From: Thermoleophilaceae bacterium | GTDB taxonomy: Bacteria; Actinomycetota; Thermoleophilia; Solirubrobacterales; Thermoleophilaceae | Reading direction: 5' to 3' | DNA length: 64,000 nucleotides | NCBI GenBank assembly: GCA_040901445.1 | Contig: JBBDYQ010000002.1 | Coordinates: 62,001 to 126,000 of the forward strand | In this document: one piece after another, positions 16,347 through 24,669 of the stretch | Numbering within the stretch: the stretch's first letter is position 1 | Layout of the letters: each line of letters opens with the position of its first letter | Program-made: the position numbers and the translations under genes | The notes under the pieces: generated by a model | What the model saw: the letters and a program-made list of their open reading frames with translations, nothing else | Told to the model about the DNA's origin: nothing | Databases searched by the model: none

Positions 16347-17594
16347 TCAGCCCGCGGTCCACTGGCGTGGACGGATGAACGTGCCCAGCGGACCCACCTG
16401 CCACGGCCCGTCGCCGTCGTGGGACGCGGCGAGCCACGCCGAAGCGTCCGCCCGGCCCATCTCGATCAGCGCCTCCACGAAGTGCTCGTCGAAGAAGAGC
16501 AGGCTCAGAAGCTCCCCGTGCGTCTTGCTCACGCCGCCGATCAGCTCGTTGAGCAGCCGGAAGTCGGGGTCGCGCAGGCCGCGCAGCCCGGAGTACCGGC
16601 GGTCGTACACGCTCGCCGCCACCTCCCCGATCGCGCCGCGCTCGGCGGTGCCGATGAAGATGTAGGGCACCTGCCGGTAGGGCTCCTTTCCGCGCATCGT
16701 GCGGTAGAGGCGCGCGCCGGTGGCGGTCTCGTCGGTGAAGAACGCGTTCACGTTGCCGAGCGTGCGCATGTCCTCGATCAGCGGGTCCACGAGGGAGCCC
16801 TCGAGCAGGTGCAGCATGCCGTCGCCGAAGTCCGGCGGCGGCAGGTCGTCGCCCGAGTCCTCGCGCTCCATCACCGGGCCCTGGATGGAGTCCACCGCCA
16901 CGACCACGAGCCGCTCGGCGCCGAGGTCCAGCGCCGGCTTGATCGGGGCGTTCAGGCGCGTGCCGCCGTCCACGTACCAGCCGCGCACCTGCTGGGGGCG
17001 CTCGATGAGGACCGGCGGCCAGATGAGCGGGATCGCCGCCGAGGCCCCCACGTGCTCGACCTCGATCTGCGCCGGCACGTACGCGATCGCGTGGGAGCGG
17101 TGGAACTCACGCTCGTCGGCCGCCTGCACGAAGACGACGGTCTTGCCGCTGCGCGCCGACGTGGTGACCGCAGCCACGGCCTGCACCGTGCCGTCGCGGA
17201 CGTTGGCGTCGAGCTGCTCGAAGTCGATCCAGTGCGGCAGGCTCTTCCACAGCGGCGCCGGGTCGAGCAGGCTCGGCAGCCGCACGCCGGGCACGCCGGC
17301 GAGCTGGCCCGCGTAGCGAAGGGCGGCCAGCGGCCCGGTGCGGGCGAGGATCGGCCGGATGATGTCGCCCTTGCGCATGACCCGCCAGGTGTCGAGCAGG
17401 AGCTCCACCTGCTGCACCGCGGGCAGGTGGTGGTTGGAGGCGAGGGCCGCGGCGTTGATGGCCCCCACGCTCGTGCCCACGTAGGTGCCGGGCCGCTCGC
17501 CGCGGCGGTCGAGCTCGGGCAGGATCACCGACAGCGCACCCGCCTCGTAGGCGCCGCGCGCGCCGCCGCCGGCGAGGACTAGGGCGGACCCCAC
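16347..17594 (-). CDS. Patatin-like phospholipase
   Basis: A 415-residue protein with a patatin fold. It shows the oxyanion loop GGGARGAYEAG at residues 9-19, the nucleophile elbow GTSVGAIN (Ser about 42), and the catalytic Asp in DGGTRLNAPI. The RssA/YchK-like group hydrolyses membrane lipids; no signal peptide is present, so it is cytoplasmic or membrane-associated. It starts 4 bp after the stop of the aldehyde dehydrogenase fusion gene and is followed after 31 bp by the peptidase-like gene, so the three form an operon. Confidence 0.9.
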   Translation of the reverse strand: MGSALVLAGGGARGAYEAGALSVILPELDRRGERPGTYVGTSVGAINAAALASNHHLPAVQQVELLLDTWRVMRKGDIIRPILARTGPLAALRYAGQLAGVPGVRLPSLLDPAPLWKSLPHWIDFEQLDANVRDGTVQAVAAVTTSARSGKTVVFVQAADEREFHRSHAIAYVPAQIEVEHVGASAAIPLIWPPVLIERPQQVRGWYVDGGTRLNAPIKPALDLGAERLVVVAVDSIQGPVMEREDSGDDLPPPDFGDGMLHLLEGSLVDPLIEDMRTLGNVNAFFTDETATGARLYRTMRGKEPYRQVPYIFIGTAERGAIGEVAASVYDRRYSGLRGLRDPDFRLLNELIGGVSKTHGELLSLLFFDEHFVEALIEMGRADASAWLAASHDGDGPWQVGPLGTFIRPRQWTAG

Positions 17595-17598
17595 TGCG

Positions 17599-19389
17599 CT
17601 AACCGAGAACGTGGGCCAGGCGCTTGACGTTGCGCAGGTTGGCGTGCGTCACGTTGTCGGTGGTGGAGTTGCCCCCGAACGTGCCGCAGCCCAGGGTGAG
17701 CGACGGCTCCAGGCCGGTGACCACCCCGCAGCAGCCCATGGCCGAGGGCGCGTTCACCAGCACGCGGCTGGCCGGCATCTCGCGCGCGAAGCGCTCCACG
17801 CGCGCGGGGTCCTCGGTGTGGATGTTGGCGGTGTGGCCGCTGCCCTCGTACTCGAGCAGGGCCCGGCAAAGCGCGAACCCCTCCTCGTCCCCGTCCACCG
17901 TGAAGAGCGACAGCACCGGCGCGAGCCGCTCGCGGGCCTGCGCGCCCTGGGGATTGGACGAGTCCGCACAGAACACCAGCAGCCGCGCGTCGTGGCCGCG
18001 CTCCAGGCCCACCGCCTGGGCGATCTTGCCGGCCGCCTGGCCCACGAACTGCAAGAGCAGGTCGCCCTCCGCGTCGAAGGCGCCGGCGATAAAGCGGGCG
18101 GTCTCGTCCTCGTCCAGGACGACGGCGTCGTTCGCCTCGAGGGCCTCGACCATGACGTCGCGCAGCGTGACGTCCACCACCAGGTGCTGCTCCGAGCCGC
18201 AGATGAGCCCGTAGTCGAACGCCTTGCTGTCCACCACGGACTTGGCGGCCCGCTGCACGTCGGCGTCCGCCGCCACCCAGGCGGGCGCGTTGCCGGCGCC
18301 CACGCCGATGGCCGGCTTGCCGGAGCTGTAGGCGGCCTTGACCATGGCCGGCCCGCCGGTGGCCAGGATCAGCCCGACGTCCTCGTGGCGCATGAACTTG
18401 GCGGTCTTGCGCCGGCTGGTGCGCTGGCGGATCCACTGCACGATGCCCTCCGGCGCACCGTGCTCGTCCAGGACCTCCTGGATGATCTCGCCCACCGTGT
18501 TGCCCAGTTCCTGGGCCATCCGGTGGCAGCTGAGGATGATCGCGTTGCGCGACTTGAGCGCGATCAGCGTCTTGTTGATGAAGGTGGGGACCGGGTTGGT
18601 GACCGGCACGAGGCCGACGATCACCCCCACCGGGCTGGCGATCTCGGTGACACGGCGCTCGGACTCCTCGGCCAGCGGCCCGAAGCCCGGCTTGCCGGCC
18701 ATGGCCGCGTAGACGCCGAGCGAGGCGAACTGGATCTTCATGGCCTTGTCGGCGGGGTTGCCGATGTGGGTCTGCTCGACCGACGCCTGAGCGAGCTCCT
18801 CCGCGCGCGCGGCCACCGCCTGGGCCACGGCCTCCAGCAGCTTGTCCACGCGCTCCTCGTCCCAGCTCTCGAACTCGCGCTGGGCGGCCACCGCCCTGGC
18901 CACCATGGTGTCCACCTCGGGATCGCGGGCCTCGTCGGCGGCCTGCTCTGACAGCCGCTCGTTGGCGCGCTGGAGCTTGCCGGCCACGTCGCGGGCGAGC
19001 GAGCGCAGCACGTCCACGCCCGTGCCGGGGTCCTCCTTGAACAGGCGCTTGAGCCCGTCGGTGGAGAAGCGGCGGGCCACCACGTCGGTGTGCGCCACGG
19101 CGTTGAGCGAATGCGGGTTCCCGCCCAGCAGGCTGACCTCGCCGAGGAACGACCCCGCGCCCACGTAGTCGAGCACGGAGTCGGTGTCGAGCTCTTCGGA
19201 GTGCGACTCCAGGCGCACCTCTCCCTCGTCCACCACGTAGAACGCCTCGCTTCGCTCACCGCGGGCGAAGATCTTCTCGCCGGCCGAAAAGCGCGCCTCC
19301 TCGCCGTAGGGCTGGAGCCCGGTCAGCAGCTCGACCTGGAACGCGTCGAGCACGCTCCCCTTCGGGTTCATGAGGCGCTCGGAAGTCAT
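17599..19389 (-). CDS. Cyclic-nucleotide-binding domain fused to acylating aldehyde dehydrogenase
   Basis: A 596-residue fusion. Residues about 15-130 form a Crp-type cNMP-binding fold (FSAGEKIFARGERSEAFYVVDEGEVRLE; GAGSFLGEVSLLGGNPHSLNAVA). In the phosphate-binding cassette the usual PRxA arginine is replaced (NPHSLNA), so classical cAMP binding is doubtful. Residues about 160-596 are a CoA-acylating aldehyde dehydrogenase of the AdhE/EutE type: VGVIVGLVPVTNPVPTFI, GVGAGNAPAWV, catalytic Cys in GLICGSEQHLVV, and GCGTFGGNSTTDNV. The AdhE alcohol dehydrogenase half is absent. A TAGAGT hexamer lies 6 nt before the ATG, so it is probably leaderless. It is divergent from the MMPL gene. Confidence 0.88.
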   Translation of the reverse strand: MTSERLMNPKGSVLDAFQVELLTGLQPYGEEARFSAGEKIFARGERSEAFYVVDEGEVRLESHSEELDTDSVLDYVGAGSFLGEVSLLGGNPHSLNAVAHTDVVARRFSTDGLKRLFKEDPGTGVDVLRSLARDVAGKLQRANERLSEQAADEARDPEVDTMVARAVAAQREFESWDEERVDKLLEAVAQAVAARAEELAQASVEQTHIGNPADKAMKIQFASLGVYAAMAGKPGFGPLAEESERRVTEIASPVGVIVGLVPVTNPVPTFINKTLIALKSRNAIILSCHRMAQELGNTVGEIIQEVLDEHGAPEGIVQWIRQRTSRRKTAKFMRHEDVGLILATGGPAMVKAAYSSGKPAIGVGAGNAPAWVAADADVQRAAKSVVDSKAFDYGLICGSEQHLVVDVTLRDVMVEALEANDAVVLDEDETARFIAGAFDAEGDLLLQFVGQAAGKIAQAVGLERGHDARLLVFCADSSNPQGAQARERLAPVLSLFTVDGDEEGFALCRALLEYEGSGHTANIHTEDPARVERFAREMPASRVLVNAPSAMGCCGVVTGLEPSLTLGCGTFGGNSTTDNVTHANLRNVKRLAHVLG

Positions 19390-19445
19390 GCCCCGACTCT
19401 ACCCCGCATCCGTGGGCGCGCCAGGCTAGGGTCGGGACCACGCCG

Positions 19446-21653
19446 ATGTTGGGGATCTTCGCTCGCGCCGTGTCCGGCCCTCGCACGAAATGGATCGTGG
19501 TGGGCGTGTGGATCGCGCTTGCCGTGGTGCTCGGGTCGGTGGGCATGATGAAGCTGCCCGACCGGGTGGACGACCAGGTGGGCACGTCGGCCGCCAACCC
19601 GGGCGACACCCAGTCCGCGCAGCTGGCCGACACCCTGCGCGAGCGCTTCGAGGGCGGCGAGACCTTCCTGACGCTGGTGGTCTACCGGCGCGAGGGCGGG
19701 CTGACGGAGGCCGACCGCCAGGTGCTGCTGCGCGACGCCGCGGCCGCCGCGGAGCTGGAGGGCGTGGGCCCGCCGACGACGCCCTTCGGCCCCGAGGGCA
19801 GGCCGGAGCTGGCGTCCCCCGGCGGGGAGGTGGCCTTCACCGCGCTGCCGCTGCTGGCGCCCAAGGCCGAGGACCGCACGGAGACGCTCGACGAGCTGCG
19901 CGAGCTCACCGGCGAGGGCTCGGGCGGCCTGGAGGTGCGGGTGACCGGGCCGGGGGCGCTGCAGAGCGACATCAGCACGGCGCTGGAGGCAGCCGACGCC
20001 CCGCTGATCGCGCTCACCGCGCTGTTCGTGCTCACCCTGCTCCTGCTCATCTACCGCTCCCCCATCGTCGCCCTGCTGCCGCTGCTGGTCGTGGGCGTCT
20101 CGCTGGCGATCGCCCAGGGGCTGATCTACCTCTATGCCGAGGCCGCCGACGCGACGGTGGACCGCACGGCCCTGTCCCTGCTCGCCGTGCTCGTGTTCGG
20201 CGCGGGCACCGACTACTGCCTGCTGCTGGTGTCGCGCTACACGTCCGCGCTGCGCCGGTACGAGGACAAGCACGCCGCCATGGCATCGGCCTTCCCCGGC
20301 GCCTCACCCGCCATCGCCGCCAGCGGGATCACGGTGGCGGCGGCACTGCTCACGGCGCTGGTGGCGACGCTGGAGAGCAACCAGATCCTCGGCCCGGTGA
20401 ACGCCATCGGCATCCTCGTCGTCCTCGCCGCGAGCCTCACGCTTCTGCCCGCGCTGCTCACGATCGCGGGACGGCGCGGGTTCTGGCCGAGTCGCGGCGC
20501 GGTGGAGGTGCCCCCGGAGGCGGCGGAGCGCCCGCAGCCGCAGCTGCTGCCTGGACTGGGACCGCTCCCGGAGGGGCTGCGCACCTCGGCCGAGTCCGCC
20601 GGTGTGGTGGGCGAGCGCGAGGGAATCTGGGGCCGCATCGGCGCGCGCGTGGTGCGCCGGCCCGTGGTTGCGGTGGCGGTGTCCGCCGCCCTGCTGGGGG
20701 CCGGCGCGCTGGGCCTGCTCGGCTACGGGCTCGAGGTGGACCAGATCGACGAGTTCCGCGAGGACACCGCGTCCACCGAGGGTTACGACCTGCTGCGCAC
20801 GGGCTTCCCGGAGGGCGCGCTCGTGCCCACCAACGTGCTGGTGGACAACGAGGACGGGCCGCCCGACGCGGCCGTGGCGCAGCTGCGGTCGGAGATCGGC
20901 GAGATCGAGGGCGTGGCGGCGGTGTCCGAGATCCAGCGCCGCTCGCGCGACGGGCAGGCGGCCACCTTCTTCGTGACCTTCGCCGACGACCCCTACGGCG
21001 ACCCCGCGCTCGACCGGGTGGAGCAGATCAGGAGCGAGGTGCTGGCCGACGCGCCGCCCGGGGTGCGCGCGCTGGCGGGCGACGGCACCGCCGCGCGGCT
21101 GGACTACCGCGACGCCGGCGCCGCGGACCAGAAGCGCATCGTGCCGCTGGTGCTGCTGGTGATCTTCATCACGCTGGTGCTGCTGCTGCGTGCCCTGGTG
21201 GCGCCGCTGTTCCTGCTGGCCACCGTCGTGGCCTCGTTCTTCGCCGCGCTCGGCATCTCGCTGGTGGCCTTCAACGTCCTGCTGGGCGAGTTCGCCGTGG
21301 ACCCCGCCTACGTGCTCTTCAGCTTCATCTTCCTGGTGGCGCTGGGGGTGGACTACAACATCTTCCTGATGAGCGCCGTGCGCGAGGAGGTGCCCGAGCA
21401 CGGCACCCGCGAGGCCATCCTGCGGGCCATCAGGAGCACCGGCCCGGTGATCACCAGCGCCGGCCTCATCCTGGCGGGAACGTTCGCGGTGCTCACCACG
21501 CTGCCGCTGGAGGTGCTGCTGCAGATCGGCTTCACGGTGGCGCTCGGCGTGCTGCTCGACACCTTCCTCGTGCGCACGGTCACCGTGCCGGCGATCGCCT
21601 GGCTGCTGGACGAGCGGACCTGGTGGCCCTCACGCCCGGCCGGCCGGCGCTAG
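19446..21653 (+). CDS. MMPL/RND-family membrane transporter
   Basis: A 735-residue membrane protein with the MMPL layout: TM1 (WIVVGVWIALAVVLGSVGMM), a large extracellular loop, TM2-6 (LLLLIYRSPIVALLPLLVVGVSLAIAQGL; VLVFGAGTDYCLLLVSRY), a repeat of the same unit (LVLLVIFITLVLLLRALVAP; VALGVDYNIFLMSAVREE). The GTDYCLLL and GVDYNIFL motifs supply the proton-relay Asp-Tyr pairs. Such pumps export lipids or hydrophobic compounds. A TAGGGT hexamer is 13 nt before the ATG. Its stop codon TAG is also the first half of the -10 of the next gene. Confidence 0.9.
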   Translation: MLGIFARAVSGPRTKWIVVGVWIALAVVLGSVGMMKLPDRVDDQVGTSAANPGDTQSAQLADTLRERFEGGETFLTLVVYRREGGLTEADRQVLLRDAAAAAELEGVGPPTTPFGPEGRPELASPGGEVAFTALPLLAPKAEDRTETLDELRELTGEGSGGLEVRVTGPGALQSDISTALEAADAPLIALTALFVLTLLLLIYRSPIVALLPLLVVGVSLAIAQGLIYLYAEAADATVDRTALSLLAVLVFGAGTDYCLLLVSRYTSALRRYEDKHAAMASAFPGASPAIAASGITVAAALLTALVATLESNQILGPVNAIGILVVLAASLTLLPALLTIAGRRGFWPSRGAVEVPPEAAERPQPQLLPGLGPLPEGLRTSAESAGVVGEREGIWGRIGARVVRRPVVAVAVSAALLGAGALGLLGYGLEVDQIDEFREDTASTEGYDLLRTGFPEGALVPTNVLVDNEDGPPDAAVAQLRSEIGEIEGVAAVSEIQRRSRDGQAATFFVTFADDPYGDPALDRVEQIRSEVLADAPPGVRALAGDGTAARLDYRDAGAADQKRIVPLVLLVIFITLVLLLRALVAPLFLLATVVASFFAALGISLVAFNVLLGEFAVDPAYVLFSFIFLVALGVDYNIFLMSAVREEVPEHGTREAILRAIRSTGPVITSAGLILAGTFAVLTTLPLEVLLQIGFTVALGVLLDTFLVRTVTVPAIAWLLDERTWWPSRPAGRR

Positions 21654-21663
21654 GCTCGACTCG

Positions 21664-23304
21664 ATGCCCGCTCCACGCGTCCTGGTCCTCGGCGGCGGCT
21701 ACGTGGCCATGTACCTCGCCCGCGGGGCCAAGAAGGCCATCAACGCGGGCGAGCTCGAGTGTACGGTCGTCAACCGCTCGAACTTCCAGGCCTTCCACGG
21801 CTTCGCGGGCGAGATGGTCTCCGGCCGCCTCTCCCCCAGCCACATCTGCAGCCCGGCGCGGCGGCTGTTCCCCCCCGCGCAGGTGCACGTGGCGGAGATC
21901 CAGAAGGTGGACCTCAAGAACAAGGTGGTCACCACCGCGCGCTCGCTGGACGGCGCCCGCACCGTGCTCTCCTACGACCACCTGGTGGTGTGCATGGGCA
22001 CCCAGGACCGCACCGAGGCCTATCCCGGCCTGGCCGAGCATGCCTTCCGCCTCAAGGCCTACGAGGACTGCCTGCGGCTGCGCAACCACATCATCCAGAT
22101 GTTCGAGCTGGCGGAGATCGAGAAGGACCCGGAGGAGCGCCGCCGGCTGCTCACGTTCTTCATCGCCGGCGGCGGCTATGCGGGCACCGAGCTGGCCGGC
22201 GAGCTGGCCGACCTCGCCCGGCTCCTCACCAACAAGGAGTACAGGGGCATCCGCCGCGAGGAGTGCCGCCACGTGCTCGTGCACCCCGGCCCCACGATCC
22301 TCCCCGAGCTCTACGGCAAGGACGGCAGCGGCCCGGAGGCGCATCCCAAGCTGGTGGAGGCCGGCATGCGGCGGATGCGCAAGCTGGGGGTGGAGGTGCT
22401 CACGGAGACGAAGGTGGCCGCAGCCACGCCCAACGAGGTGCAGCTCTCCAACGGCGAGCGCATCCCCACCCGCACGATCATCAGCGCAGTGGGCATGCAG
22501 CCGCAGCCGATCGTGGAGAAGCTCGACCTGCCCAAGGACGAGGGCGGGCGCATCGTGTGTGACGAGCACTGCCGGGTGGAGGGCTACGAGGACATCTGGG
22601 CGGGCGGCGACTGCGCAGCCATCCCGCTGCCCAAGAACCCCGGCGTCACGTGCCCGTCGGTGGCCATCTACGCGATGAAGCAGGGGCACAAGATCGGCAA
22701 GAACCTGTCGCGAGTGGCCACGGGGAAGGAGCCCAAGCCGTTCACCTACCCGGGCATCGGGCAGGGCGCCTCGGTGGGCCGGCGCTACGCGGTGGCGGAG
22801 CTGAAGGGGATCGAGATCAAGGGCTTCCTCGCCTGGGTCATCTGGCGCACCCTGCTCACCTACTACTTCCCGAGCTGGGACCGGCGGCTGCGGATCATGA
22901 CCGACTGGTGCATCTGGCCGATCGTGGGGCGAGACATCGTGGAGCTGCCCACCGGCCGCCGCGACGACTACGACATCCGCCACAACGTCTTCCAGCCGGG
23001 CGAGATCGTCGCCCAGGAGGAGCGCACGGGCAAGTACATCCACGTGATCGTGGAGGGCGAGGTGGAGCTGCTGGACACCAAGGACGGCATGGAGCAGGTG
23101 CTCGACACCCTGGGCCCGGGCGCGCACTTCGGCACGCGCTGGCTGGAGAGCTTCGAGATGGAGGTGGCGCGCGCGAAGACGGTGGTGCGCACGGTCGCGC
23201 TGCGCCGCGACCAGGCGCCTCAGCTGCAGGAGGTGCTGCGCTCCACGCGGCTGATCACCGCCGAGTCGGGACACTTCCCGGCGATCGTCGAACCGCCTCG
23301 ATGA
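21664..23304 (+). CDS. NDH-2-like FAD/NAD(P) oxidoreductase with C-terminal cNMP-like domain
   Basis: A 546-residue flavoprotein. The FAD dinucleotide fold is at the N-terminus (VLVLGGGYVAMYLARG), a second NAD-binding fold at about residue 165 (FFIAGGGYAGTELAGELADL) and the third FAD motif at about 315 (IWAGGDCAAIP), as in type II NADH dehydrogenases; the helix FLAWVIWRTLLTYYF fits the membrane-anchoring region. Residues about 437-535 add a Crp-like cNMP-binding barrel (HNVFQPGEIVAQEERTGKYIHVIVEGEVELLD; GPGAHFGTRWLES) with a degenerate ligand cassette. Leaderless start: TAGGCT ends 7 nt before ATG 21664. Its 3' end overlaps the convergent selenoprotein-like gene by 50 bp. Confidence 0.85.
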   Translation: MPAPRVLVLGGGYVAMYLARGAKKAINAGELECTVVNRSNFQAFHGFAGEMVSGRLSPSHICSPARRLFPPAQVHVAEIQKVDLKNKVVTTARSLDGARTVLSYDHLVVCMGTQDRTEAYPGLAEHAFRLKAYEDCLRLRNHIIQMFELAEIEKDPEERRRLLTFFIAGGGYAGTELAGELADLARLLTNKEYRGIRREECRHVLVHPGPTILPELYGKDGSGPEAHPKLVEAGMRRMRKLGVEVLTETKVAAATPNEVQLSNGERIPTRTIISAVGMQPQPIVEKLDLPKDEGGRIVCDEHCRVEGYEDIWAGGDCAAIPLPKNPGVTCPSVAIYAMKQGHKIGKNLSRVATGKEPKPFTYPGIGQGASVGRRYAVAELKGIEIKGFLAWVIWRTLLTYYFPSWDRRLRIMTDWCIWPIVGRDIVELPTGRRDDYDIRHNVFQPGEIVAQEERTGKYIHVIVEGEVELLDTKDGMEQVLDTLGPGAHFGTRWLESFEMEVARAKTVVRTVALRRDQAPQLQEVLRSTRLITAESGHFPAIVEPPR

Positions 23305-23818
23305 CCGCCTCCGTCGGCGGGTTGTCGCCCGAGTCCTTGCTGTAGTGGGCGAAGGCCGCGCGGCCGTCGGCACCCACCACGAACGTGCCGGGCAGCTGCG
23401 CCGTGTCCCCCACGGGGATGCCCGGCAGCGAGCCCTTGCGCACGGCCTTCGCGTACTTCGGCATGAGCTGCGGGCCGAGGAACTGCACGAGGGAGCCGCG
23501 CTCCAGGCCCACGGACTTGTAGGCGCGGCGGTCGGGGTCGCCGAGGCAGTCGAGCTCGACCTCGCGCTTGCGGCAGAAGTTGCGCGCCGGCTCGGCGCGG
23601 TACTGGAACACGGCCACGACGTCGCCGCCCGCGGCGCGGATCTGCTCCCGGGCCTCGTCCAACTGGACGAGGTGCTCGCGGCAGAACGGTCAGCCGAAGT
23701 GGCGCATGAAGGCGATGACCAGCGGTCCCCGCTCCCAGCGCGCCCTCAGCTCCACCGGGCCGTCCACGGAGTCCACGACGAGCTCCGGGAAGGCGTCACC
23801 GACGGTCAGCTTGGCCAT
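23255..23818 (-). CDS. Putative selenoprotein: peroxiredoxin-like (AhpC-TSA_2/PRXL2 type) with in-frame TGA
   Basis: A 187-residue thioredoxin-fold protein if the TGA at 23692-23690 is read as selenocysteine (residue 43). The context is RHFG-U-PFCREHL, where Cys homologues have the C-x-x-C redox motif, giving UxxC (Sec43, Cys46). The reading frame is typical of the family on both sides of the TGA: GDAFPELVVDSVDGPVEL before it, and VVAVFQYRAEPARNF ... LPGTFVVGADGRAAFAHYSKDSGDNPPTEAV after it. A perfect 8-bp hairpin with an AGUU loop follows 17 nt after the TGA, as a bacterial SECIS should. Leaderless start: TAGGGT ends 6 nt before ATG 23818. Without recoding it would be a 42-residue stub, and ordinary annotation would start at 23662. 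Confidence 0.8.
23653..23672 (-). promoter_or_regulatory. SECIS-like hairpin for selenocysteine insertion
   Basis: On the coding (minus) strand, 17 nt after the TGA, CCTCGTCC and GGACGAGG form a perfect 8-bp stem closed by the tetraloop AGTT. The loop G is the second loop base and about 26 nt from the TGA. This agrees with the published bacterial SECIS description (apical G near the loop start, 16-37 nt from the UGA). Confidence 0.7.
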
Positions 23819-23824
23819 GGCCAG

Positions 23825-23857
23825 ACCCTATACGGGCCGGCGCACGGGGTGTATGGT
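23825..23857. promoter_or_regulatory. Divergent -10 elements, selenoprotein-like gene and zincin gene
   Basis: In the 50-bp gap, TAGGGT (23830-23825, minus) is 6 nt before the ATG of the peroxiredoxin-like gene, and TATGGT (23852-23857, plus) is 11 nt before the ATG of the exported zincin. The two promoters are back to back. Confidence 0.5.
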
Positions 23858-23868
23858 TGGCGGGCCTT

Positions 23869-24606
23869 ATGAGGCGGGGGAGCTTTGCAACGCTCGCGGT
23901 GATGGCGGTCCTGGGGATGACCGCGGCGCCCGCCAGCGCCCAGCCGATCGAGATCGGCCACATCCCGGAGTGCCTCGAGCTCGTGCCCGCGGCCATCGCG
24001 GTGCCGCCCGGCAGCCCGGTCGGCCTCGACGTGCGCGTGCTGCTCGACGGCGTCGCTCCGGCGCGCGGCGCGGAGATCTTCAACCTCGTCAGCCAGTCCT
24101 ACGGGCCGGTGGGCATGCCGGTCAACGCCACCTTCCAGTCGGTGACCTTCAGCGGCACGGATGCCCAGGGCCTGATCGACCAGTCCAAGGCGCTGTTCGG
24201 CGGCGTCCGGCCGGCGGGCACGGACGTGGTCTACACGCTCACGTCGAAGGACATCACGGCCGCCGGCAACCCCGCCGTGGCCGGCCTCGCGGACTGCATC
24301 GGCGGCGTGGCGTTCCCCGACCGCGCGTTCGCGGTGGGCGAGGAGCTCGACCCCGACAGCTCCGAGCTCGGGGGCCTCGTGCTCGCCGCCAACCTGTCGG
24401 CCAAGGTGGCCGCGCACGAGGTGGGCCACCTCTTCGGCGGCCACCACCACTACGCGAACTGCGTCGAGGGCCTGCTGAGCGAGCTCGGCGCCGAGCTCTC
24501 GCCCTGCACCCTGATGTTCAACGCGGTCGACCTCTCCTCGTTCCCCTTCTCGGTCGTGAACAGCCTCGTGGTGCGCGGGCACGCCGAGGCATACGCCGCG
24601 GGCTGA
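23869..24606 (+). CDS. Exported zinc metalloprotease (metzincin-like)
   Basis: A 245-residue protein with a signal peptide (residues 1-25, ending ASA-QP). The zinc motif HEVGHLFGGHHH fits HExxHxxGxxH with three His ligands and catalytic Glu, the metzincin signature, and a methionine in CTLMFN about 35 residues later could be the Met-turn. Four cysteines may form disulfides. The substrate is unknown; the rest of the sequence does not match a family I recognise. The ATG at 23869 is preferred over the in-frame TTG at 23857, which overlaps the -10. Confidence 0.75.
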   Translation: MRRGSFATLAVMAVLGMTAAPASAQPIEIGHIPECLELVPAAIAVPPGSPVGLDVRVLLDGVAPARGAEIFNLVSQSYGPVGMPVNATFQSVTFSGTDAQGLIDQSKALFGGVRPAGTDVVYTLTSKDITAAGNPAVAGLADCIGGVAFPDRAFAVGEELDPDSSELGGLVLAANLSAKVAAHEVGHLFGGHHHYANCVEGLLSELGAELSPCTLMFNAVDLSSFPFSVVNSLVVRGHAEAYAAG

Positions 24607-24669
24607 GCCTGAACATCGCCTGAACGGGCGTGGCCGGGCGCCGCGTTCGCCACTACGATGGGCCGCCGG

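Noticed and set aside
23255-23662. Truncated 135-residue peroxiredoxin-like protein starting at 23662
   Set aside because: The conserved N-terminal half of the domain and the redox motif lie upstream in the same frame, separated only by the TGA.
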